NCBI GenBank assembly: GCA_965230415.1
Contig: CBDDKZ010000005.1
Location: 310,001-374,000 of the forward strand
Length of the DNA: 64,000 bases
Reading direction: 5' to 3'
Origin: CBDDKZ01 sp965230415
GTDB lineage: Bacteria > Bacteroidota > Bacteroidia > Cytophagales > JAAEPT01
Positions 23,801 through 30,500 of this stretch are shown in pieces. A model generated the notes under the pieces. That model was not told the DNA's origin and did not search any database. It saw only the letters and a program-made list of their open reading frames with translations. The first letter of the stretch is position 1. Every line of letters begins with the position of its first letter. A program made the translations under genes and the position numbers.

Positions 23801-25432
23801 CAAATCAAATGAACAATCGGTAAAGGTCACAAACGCTCCAGTATTACTACTGATTCCCGATAAGAAAGCTGTAAAATTAACCCCATCGAAATTAGAATTT
23901 CGAACGTTAATGTGGCGGTTAAAGCTTATAAAAGCTAAATGTGCCACTTCGCTTTCTTCAATCGTGTTTATATTAAACAACTGTTGACCGTCGACCGTAA
24001 TCAGTTGTTCTCTATTCCCTAATTGTTGAGTAGCACCATCAATAACTACGCCATTACCCTCTCCGCCTATTTCCAAGATATCGCTCTCCAAAGTAATGTG
24101 ATATGGACCATCCCCGGCAATATTAAACACCACCGTATCCACCCCTGGTTTTTCGTTAGCGCATTCAATGGCAGCTCTGAGCGAGCCCGGGCCACTATCT
24201 GCGGTATTGGTCACTACACACAAAGCACTTGTTCCTTCAACGGCATAAGGCAAGGATAACTCTGATGTATTACCACTTGGACTGGTAGCAGTTGTAACAA
24301 AATAACCTCCATAAGCCGGATTGTATCCTTCTATATCATCAAGGTTTAGTTGTATCGACCATTCCCCTCCTTCCGAATAGACACTACCAAGATATGCCAA
24401 TGCATTTTCAGCAATACCATTGTTTAAAAAAACCTCCACAGTGTCTTGAGCATCTGAAATACCATTCAAAGTTAGTGTCCTGGTTAGTTGATTAATTTGA
24501 TGGGAGGTGATATTCGAGGAGTCTTTTGAATTATTGGCTCCATCTCCAACTGAATAAACTAACTCAATAGACTGTCCATTAGAATTAACAAAAGTATTTT
24601 TCGAGATTTTAACAAAATCTTTACATTCAACAACAGAAACCCCAATATTATGGTTACTAAATTGATTATCTGGACCAATAATTAACGGGCTACAATTACT
24701 ACTTATATTTATAGATGATACCCCTCCATCATTGATTTCGCAATTTTTAATTTCATTCGGTCGTAAATTTAAGGTTTGGTCGCAATCACAACCACCGTAA
24801 AACCAGATATTACCAAAAAAACCGTTTTCTATAACACATTTGGATATAATATTTCCCTCATGAGAATTATTATCGTCAAAAATGATAGTGTAAAAGTTTG
24901 TTGACGAGCCATTAGCTAATCCTAAATGTCTAATTGTGTCATTTGTTAAAAGATTATGTGAAGCACCATTATAGAATCTAACTACTGTAGACCCAAATGA
25001 ACAATTCTGAATTATATTATCATTTCCATTAATATGAATATCAACTGCATTTGTTCTTAAATTCTCTAGCCTTGAACCAGAACCGATATCAAATACACCT
25101 ACGTTCACATTTGATTTATTTAAGAAAATTCGTTTTCCGTTATTCATTCCATCAATAGTGACGTTAGTCAGAATTGTATCACCAGAATAACCAAAACCTG
25201 AATTAAGTGAAATCTCATTCCCCAAGCTATCAGGTATATCAAAAACAATCTCGTCGTAGTTACCCAGTGCCGCCTGCTCATAGGCATCCCTGAACGACCC
25301 CGGTCCGCCGTCGTTTACATTAACCACTGTATAGGTTTGTGCCAGCGTTCCCAGTGACGCGATCAAAATAATAACAAGGCCTAAAAATCGCTCTTTGCCA
25401 AAAAATGTTGTTATGATGTTAAATAGTATCAT
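8861..25432 (-). CDS. Giant modular beta-helix/Ig adhesin with T9SS sorting domain
   Basis: This 5523-aa secreted protein has its signal at residues ~14-32 (ends SLGTLAQ). Eleven modules each open with a CSLREA-like header such as CVVTNTADSGPGSLRAAI, near residues 33, 403, 890, 1391, 1833, 2295, 2890, 3206, 3641, 4198 and 4710. Each header is followed by a long right-handed parallel beta-helix (N-x-I, N-N-x-I/F ladders). Most modules close with a Big-type Ig domain (G-x-A-x-x-x-D-x-I-x-V-F, then ADTSGNW-like, then ATATD-x-x-GNTSELS). Residues ~5235-5435 hold Ig/PKD-like repeats. The last ~85 residues (IFPNPSDGVFSV ... GEYVLRV) are a type A T9SS sorting domain, so the protein should cross the outer membrane and be surface-attached or released. 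No catalytic residues of polysaccharide lyases are evident, so adhesion is favoured over enzymatic activity. It starts 18 bp after the Fn3 gene, in the same operon. Confidence 0.95.
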   Translation of the reverse strand: MILFNIITTFFGKERFLGLVIILIASLGTLAQTYTVVNVNDGGPGSFRDAYEQAALGNYDEIVFDIPDSLGNEISLNSGFGYSGDTILTNVTIDGMNNGKRIFLNKSNVNVGVFDIGSGSRLENLRTNAVDIHINGNDNIIQNCSFGSTVVRFYNGASHNLLTNDTIRHLGLANGSSTNFYTIIFDDNNSHEGNIISKCVIENGFFGNIWFYGGCDCDQTLNLRPNEIKNCEINDGGVSSINISSNCSPLIIGPDNQFSNHNIGVSVVECKDFVKISKNTFVNSNGQSIELVYSVGDGANNSKDSSNITSHQINQLTRTLTLNGISDAQDTVEVFLNNGIAENALAYLGSVYSEGGEWSIQLNLDDIEGYNPAYGGYFVTTATSPSGNTSELSLPYAVEGTSALCVVTNTADSGPGSLRAAIECANEKPGVDTVVFNIAGDGPYHITLESDILEIGGEGNGVVIDGATQQLGNREQLITVDGQQLFNINTIEESEVAHLAFISFNRHINVRNSNFDGVNFTAFLSGISSNTGAFVTFTDCSFDLGGSTDGMTVCCTLDTLVVNNCMFNCSSLEVLNAINFSSSSAGDVGFSLINNRVQGFGRFVNVHSPSRTFNGEITGNQILGNRNVFQTGGIYFDRIGGSFTVSGNDIQNAHFGIRVNTSTASINVLNNLIHTNNIGLSLNTGAQLTIEQNYVYANDSIEILVGQTNSACNILNNWIGLDTNEVLYTEGDYGILLGFNTQDLIIVGNHIVGKKDNIYFESINANNVKITRNMFSNSSNKAININSWGNGGKSKPQILNYSISDAFITLEGSSEAGDSIEVFLSDGIPQHATQYLGTVFTDTNGEWSYEISGIQAIDPLTGGYIVATATDDENNTSELSEVYTVEGTSALCVVTNTADSGPGSLRAAIECANEKPGVDTVVFNIAGDGPYEIFLESQLPDMGGDSNGVFLDGSTSNKQVVVDGSSQGVNTVWQVIQGGINDLLFRNFVNNFEVSGAVIENNRFENFGNGTLTLGIFNFVSNTYGTDRLAANEFVNSQGTAILISRADSVIIINNEIGDIATGEVGSESGIAMVYSNLNTAFIFELTDNTILVSSGKGIDFGSTYGTSIKGVILKNTVSGISSTGTIGLDFNFNGGEILVEENEIFDFEYGIYSEFNANDLHITSNVIHDNDLDGIYESQNDGTGANANRYENNYIYNNGRYGISVQGSTEGIIAQNVIGKDQNGETRSNGSGSILLNTVGSFSIQANNINDLVNNQVIVIEPSSHSNKISQNVFLGAEDKAILLEEGNNNKTSPLIESHIVDNGVITIAGTSVARDSIEVFLSDGTPQHATQYLGTVFTDTNGEWSYEIADLQAIDPLTGGYIVATATDDENNTSELSEVYQIKPSYTECIVTNTDLSGPGSLAEAITCANASGEHVHILFQIPGEGPHEFDWNTSIGGSIDQSLQIQNAKGVTIDGSSQSAWSVSGGDQSIRLNHKSFFIDEISSNSEIANLYLSSRSTGILNDASNFSLHDVELEYINIQSSQSGLMIRTNAKHCNITNVHVANPTRGPSSRALEINADSCTVRNFYSENVTIATLSYDVEISGNYNIIDSIHIESDYASNTHFFVDGSNNTIEDLTFEYVDVSLVGSLFDIIINGNNNVFNNATVYGSISFGTNNSQITNSTLGWPHDPNIADFIQVFGQGNTFDRNTISGDYLEVMPEADGNTFQHNKYVNILEKPLELNYGGTDPGNNNLQAAVIDEVYWSGGQLIAEGTAPALNGGDHRLEFVTYKDQDGLISIDTIVSIEEVGNPSSWMVSLVDVPENTDYLAVFVTDAMGNTSELSAPVRVHTGECIVTNTNDNGIGSLRDAIDCANNKPGLDSIKFAIPGNGPHEIVLESALPSVGSFDHSDLTIIDGSSQPSNVEQSIVINGMNVPATNSIIFYNTGLYHIKFINFNSNVGAGKSRISHCYFENFDSDALNLFGEFGILDSTEILNVNGDAVVLNADTLIIHDNYIGINKNGTEGQILFHGMQSFDRSEGIDSIMVFRNHIHNIDSADAGYAAILLYNQGISEYDSKIFENEFVKCNDGIRIWGRGNHKIESNLFIDLRGNAIGLRFCDQVAVFNNDLRDLMRYGCIANDMGALILNSNSFTNIKNNYSAIRLSSAITSGVFENNTFDTISGNGIDVFNENMKISQNTFFHVGNKAININVTGNNGIQAPQINAHVIVGNQLTLTGSAQAGHVIEVFLNDSIAQHAIAYIGVTTTDDNGTWSFSFTDTSLYVPENGAWFVATATDSLNNTSELSEPYKVASNSCVVSNTANAGEGSLRAALQCAIENPGFDHIIFEIPGPGPYQIIPASPYPAIVGDGVSIDAATQTIGTGDQSILVDGSLLVEATGFELENSSISNMRIANFDVGIRPTATSIANCEIWGTESAIRATDQPMDLIISNNTFYDCSASAIDLTNGLGTDSLLIQNNYIYSANKGIELNNLDQGFIESNFIGIDRDAAVFPISTDGIELLACENISVFGNSIVANTYGIDMLNDTNVVFANNYIGTNTSGDSLGISVLGVLISSTSAEIDSNTIAYAQTGIRVLNPLSQATIRNNELHSADRGISVELGATATINGNIILGNGSEGISLNDAAYSTMTGNRIGVDRNNSLSGTYINGIHLLRSRALVSNNILRTFSQTGILAEGAATYSDTLVVEGNEIGGFNFRGILLRDSLNFAQITNNYIGVTKAGDNIGGNNAGIIVADGAYNNLLFANEIANNTGSAIEVFTNANFNTLSQNLCYNNASEKEISLALSSAVPGNEGIDSPVIESFEHRRELLTLNGTALPGSTIEIFQNDDELAQNAVSFVTTITADTSGYWSAEIPSDFYDIGNSNNYIATTTDLKGNTSEFGNIFNICPSCVCTVENANDAGDNSFRDVIARVHVGECGVVEFNISDNSAPEVIELLSPIQDVVMPIQILGSTENGYQVNQDPAIVIQNGTGDTAIALRLFSYNNVVEAITFDGFDVAIELAGNNALIDQCVFLNNSKSALLLDGNENNVTNNSFNETRSGQDAYVDQSAVTLQVSGENNRITDNSFRHMQLGGIELLSGSGNSFLQNSFFNTGTLNVSETYSAINIQGNNDAIIAPLMSEYDESNGLVIHGEAGADESIQIFSGNGLKEQALDYILQTETDASGNWSAEIPSGFYISGQNNFYIATSTNSNGSTSPLSKPMVIGEEPVICPVTNVNDTGPGSLREAVTCANEAYLEFGLPAEIDFQLSLGAMHEISLSSSLNLINERGVLIDPVDQQVSLSGTSNMNALNIVGSNYEIAHLDFTSFDTAIAINGLRNVIDNVQIIEVGTGVHMSGNATSLGNVIRNSMIGSADVGIHTNGPLIHVQNNLIGSDSNGVAMPITGVAILVENGGWSDYRENVIGNVHTNNVAGIWTGKINGAGIAIVGESYKVNVTGNYLGFDALSDTVLLEGPAVYVTTNELGNYDVSGSGEDYATSIIDNFITHGTNGIQLENINLASVVGNEIFSADSNGIVLNNCLYGTISLNLIHNLFSDSGKGISLLNGANFDKHAPTVLRYTTFNSYFKFFGTGLEGDYIEFFRGTDKGQRAVEFLSSGTTNADGEWSINIPLDDINLDGWNYFVATAKDIDGNTSELSNNLNVFFKPCWVKNVMDEGDSTLRDAIRLANQKECNIVLFDISEHLVSDTQHLLRDTIDLLTPLPLVTVDSLIVDASFENGYDTEFGPEVLVRYEGLSPANGLEASGVNSFSMHGLGFIGFENAMEFSGLSNSEITHNTAKGYNSIGLFVNGNAATNYFENNLLGDTSLVYNGGQYGVYISQDGARFDSNQAVNNELAGFFVDGNDIWIRYSNASGNDTSNTTTNGRGGFVLNSGTGNVIKNNFATNNSIGYQVVGVSGNEISRNYSGSSGQPNYINNYYFEDAGNNVVRDNFSLNGIEAGMYIKDCESLDLTDNSFFNNEDEALLVENTVVQINGGEYVGNKSSGIVLSGGTSRSRIENTRFNSNEGDAIHLNTEADGVTIVGNAIGVEITDNIITNRDNHGIGMVIESSGNVIGTEDQPNYVAYNAGGGLLVKEGNGNSILYNLIFENDTNDVPSIKAIDLNGGQGNDNKQVPVILGSIIGDLSTTISGNAEPNDFIQVYRTNSYWPNAHSYLGSTTADINGLWTFEMNNDDFDSLNTTYVSATATDLINGNTSELSPTLPLGDCYVTVQDDNGDNLLPIQGSLREAINCVNAQDNNANIRFIVSGITQPVIQLKSDLPSILNPHEVIVDGANTDTLGHTLVNGGLITASGKIGLNIEVGAGLVTIRNFELSNFDTTLVISAPGARVETLNLFSDSIHAATGIAIRSANVSIINSSISGSELGVSIAEDVSLIAIRKTHFESDSCAIKALSTSAVNVDSNTFELLSGPAIFLTGESGIATITNNVINNVGLAGIAIRDVAAVNVLNNNIGDVFKVDSDILNAIEEAFGILLYENISNAVLSDNLIGSDLDNDIEGWSLALWPECDCPANDSSSNIQNVQITANTLSGAVNKGLLLSGNNISVQNNTILGDSGAISTRGLFDSQLIANHLVGYGLYGIDLELSNRVTMSQNLISGFSEQGRAINLNKSRVEVSNDAYPEPEDIISSIENLDCQSHFFVRGIAQPGDIIELFESDTIINATRLFIDSTIADTSGSWEIEIPQELYKLPEDGDYFFAATATDSLGRTSQLSEVLVVPNVSEEFLVTTTNADGQGSLMNAFRMLNCTQFFASIEFALPGTGPYTIEIDTLLPEIINPMGYEVLASSQAVNGDSALIGANVDIIVDGTNAQFRDWAVQVGEFAGEGYLESLTFSGFKNGLQNAAPNQLFENLTFTATDSAQYGIFFTSSADGSKIINSKVKNYSYGIDLESGISQTEISNNEISESKIGVALHNVASDNSIFGNAFANIDSVGCWLDGIQEGANAVSANTFGYDLDNVVAPIVGVAILINNSNSQLIETNSIANVLPNPGIPDFDAAIIITGDARNNSINDNRIAVDTSVNELIEGHGIVLRNGLDSSGSDASPRTNFITGNQVGNVTGNALRMEGATSTNVSANYFGVNENSKYFDINEDGVYIDNNLSAVLSNNKIAGFAEFGINLVESSQITLSRNAIYSNNSDKIGISLHLGESVESNEGISAPSLIRYEFVDSSEIIIHGTVETANALIEIFVGNNDASQSIEYIGLLLVPEVGNWSIPVSSEFFSFNGNNYFVATVSDENGNTSQFSNSLTVNELLCDLVDAGIKLINDDLIVCPGVETVASAGLNGMNYQWTSTIFSEPLTTKEITIAEPGAYNLLMTDDFGCAYEATLSLEHYDSAQAPNFIVASQALLGDTVAIIELAPEAPDSIYWDWGGATVWQADEPLWDDTDTTSDMEWQEYYYAIFPETGIYTFVQHSVLDLCETALAKEIEILDPVSNGGPIDYNSYDFNLSIDSLTIFPNPSDGVFSVHIVLNQEDALFAGIYRSSGILLHSFELMEADEYNIEISPEVVDLPNGEYVLRVVGGGGAARKSENFVIAK
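21295..21484. repeat. Intragenic direct repeat B, copy 1
   Basis: A ~190-bp segment is nearly identical to 22792-22981 at an offset of 1497 bp (499 codons). It encodes the Ig-like closing part of an adhesin module. The two copies differ mainly in a short stretch around 21373-21385 and toward the end. Confidence 0.85.
22640..22788. repeat. Intragenic direct repeat A, copy 1
   Basis: A ~149-bp segment matches 24101-24249 at an offset of 1461 bp (487 codons) with about five differences counted by eye. It encodes the CSLREA-like module header (CVVTNTADSGPGSLRAAI and the following VDTVVFNIAGDGPY). Confidence 0.88.
22792..22981. repeat. Intragenic direct repeat B, copy 2
   Basis: This is the second copy of the ~190-bp Ig-encoding segment at 21295-21484. 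It follows repeat A copy 1 directly, so A and B together form a module junction. Confidence 0.85.
24101..24249. repeat. Intragenic direct repeat A, copy 2
   Basis: This is the second copy of the ~149-bp header-encoding segment at 22640-22788. The near identity at DNA level, including silent positions, contrasts with the divergent headers of later modules. Confidence 0.88.
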
Positions 25433-25450
25433 TCCTTCATTATCAATTCT

Positions 25451-27538
25451 TTAGTATTGTATTTGAACTTCATCACTTACAGCAGAATTCGTGCCATTTT
25501 TGAATTCTGCCATGATTTTATAAGAATATTTTTCATTCGGCCTCAAATTACGTTCATAATACTCTCTTGTATTTCCTGGTAATCGCTTGTAAAATCGCAG
25601 ACCTCCATTACCAGTTTGGCGATAAAGCATGAAATAGCGTATATCTTTGTAATCATACGACCATTTAAGTTTCACCATTTTATTGGGCCTGGAAATGATA
25701 GCCTCGAAAGTATCTATAGCGGGCAATATCATATTTTTTTTCTGAGCTACACCTACTAATGGGCTTTCGGGTGAGCGGAGTCCTGCATCATCGACTGCAA
25801 TTATTTTGTACTTATAATACTGACCACCTTCTACATCCGTATCCAAGTACTCATCGGTCTTTAGTGCGTTATTATGAAACGTTTTGATTAGCCTGAATTT
25901 GATGTCGCCGGGAGCCAAACGATAAAGCTCCTGCTTTACCACATCTCTACTACTACTATTATCCCATTTGAGACGTATCCCTTCTTTTGTACTTCCGAAA
26001 TTTCTAAAAACCGGGGCTCCGGGTGCAAGAAAATCAGGGCGTTTTAATACAAGTGTATCAGAAAATACGGAAGGATTATCATGTTCATCCAGTGCGAACA
26101 CACAATAATAAATTGCCTCATAAGCAAGCTTTACATTGATCGTATCAATATAAGTGGTGTCTGTGATTTCGTACCTGGTCAGGCAGCTCATTTCTCCATA
26201 TTTATCGTTACCGCGAAAAACGCGGTAACCACTGAGATCTGCCTCACTGTTATTCAGCCAACTTATATTAACCACTCCATTGGTATCAACGGTACCCTTT
26301 AAGCCCTTGGGAGCTAGCGGGGGTATGGAGTCGGGCATGAGCATCATGAGGGGCAAGGTACACCTTCGATCTCCCGCCTTGCCTACTGCACACAAACGAT
26401 AATAATTGCTTGAGATTGGGGTTTCATCTTTGAAAGTGGTGACATCAGCGCTTAAATTCGGGACTAATAACTGATATTCACCAAAATTTTTACCGGCACG
26501 TTCCAATTCGTAATGATCTACGTAGCTCCTTTCCGCTTCAGGCATCGTCCATACTAAATCCACCTGCCATGTTTGCTCATTAACCTTACTTTCCGCTTCG
26601 AATTGAGGGCCTGCATGCAACTGACGAAGCCCTGTTAATTTTAGGGGTATGGAGGCCTTGCTCTCTTCGCCAAATTGATCCACCCCTTTAATTTGGTAGT
26701 AATAGGCCTTACCTAATTGTGGGAGGCTATCCGTATAATAAGCCATATCGTCATCAAGGTCCAATTCACCGGTATTGGCTAAGTAAGGTAAACTGTTAAG
26801 TTTTACATAGGAAGCGTTTTCCTTTTCTGAACGGTAGATGTTATAATAAGCAAATTCAAACCCGCCATAATTATGCCTCCATTCCAAATAAGCGCTGTGC
26901 TCTTTAGTCTTACCATCAACATCAAAGGGTTGGGGTAGTGTGTATTTTTTAGACAGGTCTACATTTAACAAAGCCTTTTTAAAATCACCTTTGTAATTGG
27001 CCACCTCTATTTGATAGGTATAACGCTTTCCTGGCTCTACTTTGCGATCTATAAAATACATTCCAGCGGCTTGGGCAACATGTTTATTTAGATGACAGGC
27101 CAATGAAGTGATGACATACAGGTATTCCACTTGTTTGTATTCATCCAGCGCTTTGAGTGGATCATCAGCACTATTTTTGAAGTCTTCCAGGTCTCCTTCT
27201 ACCGCTATTACCGCTCCTTTCATAGCCTCCGATGAATCAATTTTAGCGATCAACTCTTCTTTACTAATAGGTGTTAGCGGGACTGGTGTTATGCGCTCAA
27301 AGACACTATTATTCACGCTTTTGCCATGCTCAAAAGTTACTTTTCTCGAAATGTAATAACCATATTCCAGGCCTTTTGTCCAAAGATATGCATTTGAAGG
27401 AAACCACTTCAACTCAATTCCACTCTTGTCTGGCAGCGGTTTTGATGTAGCTCCAATGCGGGGGCTTTTTTGCGAACTTTGTCCCCAAGAGCCACTAAAC
27501 ACACCCAATAGTGCTATAATGCTTATGATTTGCTTCAT
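25451..27538 (-). CDS. Secreted fibronectin type III repeat protein
   Basis: The 695-aa protein has a signal peptide at about residues 1-19 (ends FSGSWGQ). The rest is mostly tandem Fn3-like domains, recognisable by repeated cores such as VNISWLNNSEADLSGYRVF, IRLKWDNSS and VKLKWSYDYKDIRYFMLYR, each followed by YYYKIxxxD-type strands. I count about four to five domains after an N-terminal region (~20-200) that may be a more divergent one. No enzymatic motif or T9SS sorting domain was seen. The start codon overlaps the stop of the 1516-aa gene by one base (TAATG), which suggests translational coupling, and the adhesin follows 18 bp downstream. A structural or scaffolding role in a surface complex with the other products of this unit is inferred. 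The precise function is unknown. Confidence 0.9.
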   Translation of the reverse strand: MKQIISIIALLGVFSGSWGQSSQKSPRIGATSKPLPDKSGIELKWFPSNAYLWTKGLEYGYYISRKVTFEHGKSVNNSVFERITPVPLTPISKEELIAKIDSSEAMKGAVIAVEGDLEDFKNSADDPLKALDEYKQVEYLYVITSLACHLNKHVAQAAGMYFIDRKVEPGKRYTYQIEVANYKGDFKKALLNVDLSKKYTLPQPFDVDGKTKEHSAYLEWRHNYGGFEFAYYNIYRSEKENASYVKLNSLPYLANTGELDLDDDMAYYTDSLPQLGKAYYYQIKGVDQFGEESKASIPLKLTGLRQLHAGPQFEAESKVNEQTWQVDLVWTMPEAERSYVDHYELERAGKNFGEYQLLVPNLSADVTTFKDETPISSNYYRLCAVGKAGDRRCTLPLMMLMPDSIPPLAPKGLKGTVDTNGVVNISWLNNSEADLSGYRVFRGNDKYGEMSCLTRYEITDTTYIDTINVKLAYEAIYYCVFALDEHDNPSVFSDTLVLKRPDFLAPGAPVFRNFGSTKEGIRLKWDNSSSRDVVKQELYRLAPGDIKFRLIKTFHNNALKTDEYLDTDVEGGQYYKYKIIAVDDAGLRSPESPLVGVAQKKNMILPAIDTFEAIISRPNKMVKLKWSYDYKDIRYFMLYRQTGNGGLRFYKRLPGNTREYYERNLRPNEKYSYKIMAEFKNGTNSAVSDEVQIQY

Positions 27539-30500
27539 TATAATACGACCTTATTTGGATCCAATTCAATATCTTCTTCTAATTCAAAACTGGCTATCAC
27601 GAATGAATTTGGTGATGATTTTCCAGGTAAATAGTAATATAACCAATATTCATAGTTACCTGCTCTAAATGCCGGAAATTCGTTAAACACGGAGCTGGAA
27701 GGATCATCTGTAGCATTTCTCACTGTGCTTATGTCCTTGGTTATGGCCTGAGGAATCGTATATGTTATGGCAGCTCCATTTAGGGACTTGTTCAGTTCAA
27801 TCGCATTGTAAGGTGGCAAAGCGAATTCTCGGTCCTCACCAAGCAAAATTTCCTGAACTGTAGCCAATTGGTAAAAGGCGCTTACGGCCATCGTAAACGT
27901 TTCTGGCAATGATTTCCTTACCGGCCTAATAAGCGCATCACAGGTTTCAACATTTTCAACTTTATAACCATATACTTCTTCGGGTGACACTGCTTCCGCT
28001 GCATTTGATGCGAACTCCAGCGTATTAAACGATTGTTTGATTATACCTCCGGGTTGCACCTCTGCACCTATTTCTGAAAACGAAGCAAATTTTTCCGCAA
28101 AAGTGCGGTAATTGCTTACGCTAAAATCAAAATTCACTACGACGATATCTGGTTTATCACCAATACCTCCCGCTTGTCCCACCGTTGTTTGACCTGTTGC
28201 TGGCTCGTCTTGAGATTGATTGTGCCCTACAAATGTTTTGACAATCTTAAAGGTATAACGCTTACCTTTCTCCAACAATATCGAGGGAATTGGGTATTCA
28301 AACAGGTATTCGCCATCAGGATGCACCTGAACATCTTTACTGACGTAAATCGCTTCTTGGCCACTGTAGTATTTTACAGCGAATTCATAATTAGGCATTT
28401 CCACTAGTGGCTTTCCGGGTTTCACCATCCTCTTAATGTAACCCTTTTTACTTTCTTCAGGATAAAAATTATTCATATCCGGAAGCGGATAACTGTACTC
28501 GATATTGCTTACCGGCATTGTATAACCTTCTTCAGCGGTGCTAAAATGCACTTCGAGAAAATCGTATTCAGACCCATCACTACCTTCCATTTTAATCCAG
28601 TTATTACCAGATTTTTTATGCAATTCTGCCTGACCAAGCAATGAATAGTTTTTATTCGATTCCAATACTTCATTCGGAATAAATGTAAGTTGCGTCATGC
28701 TCTTATTCCATTCATACTTTCCGGGCACCACGGACTTATCTGCGCAATCCAGGCAATGTAATTGCAAATGTTCCTCAGGAATAATCTGTATTTTAACGGA
28801 CTCCGTTTCCCCATTTGAGTTAAGCATTTCAAATATTTTTTCATTTGCGGTTCTTAGTTTCATCACCATTTTCGAATAAACATTCACCCCTGTTACCGAA
28901 TCCGATGGCAGGAGGCGATCTATGATCTCGATATTAACAATGTCGTTTGCGTCCTCCATTAAACATTTATCTCCAAATTCCACATTAAATTCTGCATCAC
29001 CTTTAACAAGTCCTCCCAGAATATCAACATATACAGAAGCATGCCCGGTGAACCAAGATGGATTAGGTAATTGCGCCGCAAGTATGACCTTGGCTCCGGC
29101 TTCGGCTAGTTTAAATGTTCCTTTCCCGAGGGCGCAACTATAGTCGATCCCAACATATAGCGCTATTTTAGCATAAGCCTGACCCGATGCGTACCAATTA
29201 TTAAAACCTCTAGGCGCTGACAAATCCTTGCATTTCACTTCTTCTTCTGAACGCATTAAAAGCACATCGAATCCGCTTTGAATGCGTACACCTGCGGCAG
29301 GTTGTGCATTACAAGCTTTCATTTTTCGACCTTTTACTGAAAGATCCAAATCAAACCTGGACCCAAAAGCAATCCCTCCTCCTTCACCAAGCATAGATTG
29401 ATCGATAAAGGTATTTGCTTTACCACGTACATCGGCAGGTATTTCTGCTATTTTAGGATTCGGTAATTTGGAACCGGTAACAAAGTAACTTTTAAGTTCC
29501 AGTATACCATATAAATCGACCTGTACCATGTGTTCGTCTAGCGGTTTACCAACGTACACGTACCAATCATCTGGTGAAAAGAAAATATCTATCCGGCCAT
29601 GGGCATTGATAGCATTGACTATATTCATAGCAAACCCCAGGTTGCCACTAAGTGTTTTATTGGGAACATCGTATACGGTACGCCAATTCACAATGATTGG
29701 CGCTCCATCACCCTTGTTTTCGGGAATTTCTGTATTACCACCACTATTAGCTTCTCCTTGAATATCATCTACTTTCTCTGCAATTTCTTTCAGTTTCTCC
29801 AGGTTCATACTACCAGGAATCTCCAGCATTTTGGCTTTACCGTAGAAGGCTACCTGATTAATACCGCCTCCGTTGGAAAATGAAATTTCAAAATTAAGGT
29901 CACCACTAAACATGGCTTCGTTTGCCGTAGAAATAATTCCTATTCCCGCTTTTATTCCCAAGGAGACCTCATAATTGGGACGATAACGTATTCCTGAAGT
30001 CGTTTTCCCTATGTCTCCCTCAGGTTTAAAGCTGTCTGCCGGGGCTACAATCGACATGTGTTTATATGCCCCTCCACTAAACCCGTTTATCCCCACTCCG
30101 GTAAAAACCGGTATCGCAGTCGAAAACTGAACAGCACCATCAACAAACCAATACCTATATACTTCAGGAGCATTAGAAGAGGCTGATGCCGTACCAAAAA
30201 CGGCATTTGATTGCATACTTACAATCACCTTATCTTTCACCTTAATTTTAGCTTCTAATTGACCATCAAAACCATCCCCGTACGTAGGGTCATTACGATA
30301 GAAAATGAGTTCTCCTTCTATTTCTAATGTTTTCGTTGAGGCACTAATGTTAATAGAATTGAGTTCTGTTCTGTCGTACTCCCAATTTTGTGTTACCGCC
30401 GATTTTTCACCCCATACCGTAAGTCCGGCGCTTCCTCCGAAAGCAGACTTATCACCACCCAGATTAACTGTCAACTCTAAATAAAGACCTTTTTTGCTTG

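Noticed and set aside
21295..24249. CRISPR array or mobile-element ends
   Set aside because: The repeats are long, in-frame, few and encode protein domains; there are no spacers of uniform length or transposase.
8861..25432. Annotation of the giant protein as a polysaccharide lyase or pectate lyase
   Set aside because: The beta-helix fold is shared, but no catalytic Asp/Arg/Lys cluster is conserved among the modules, and the Ig/T9SS context fits an adhesin.
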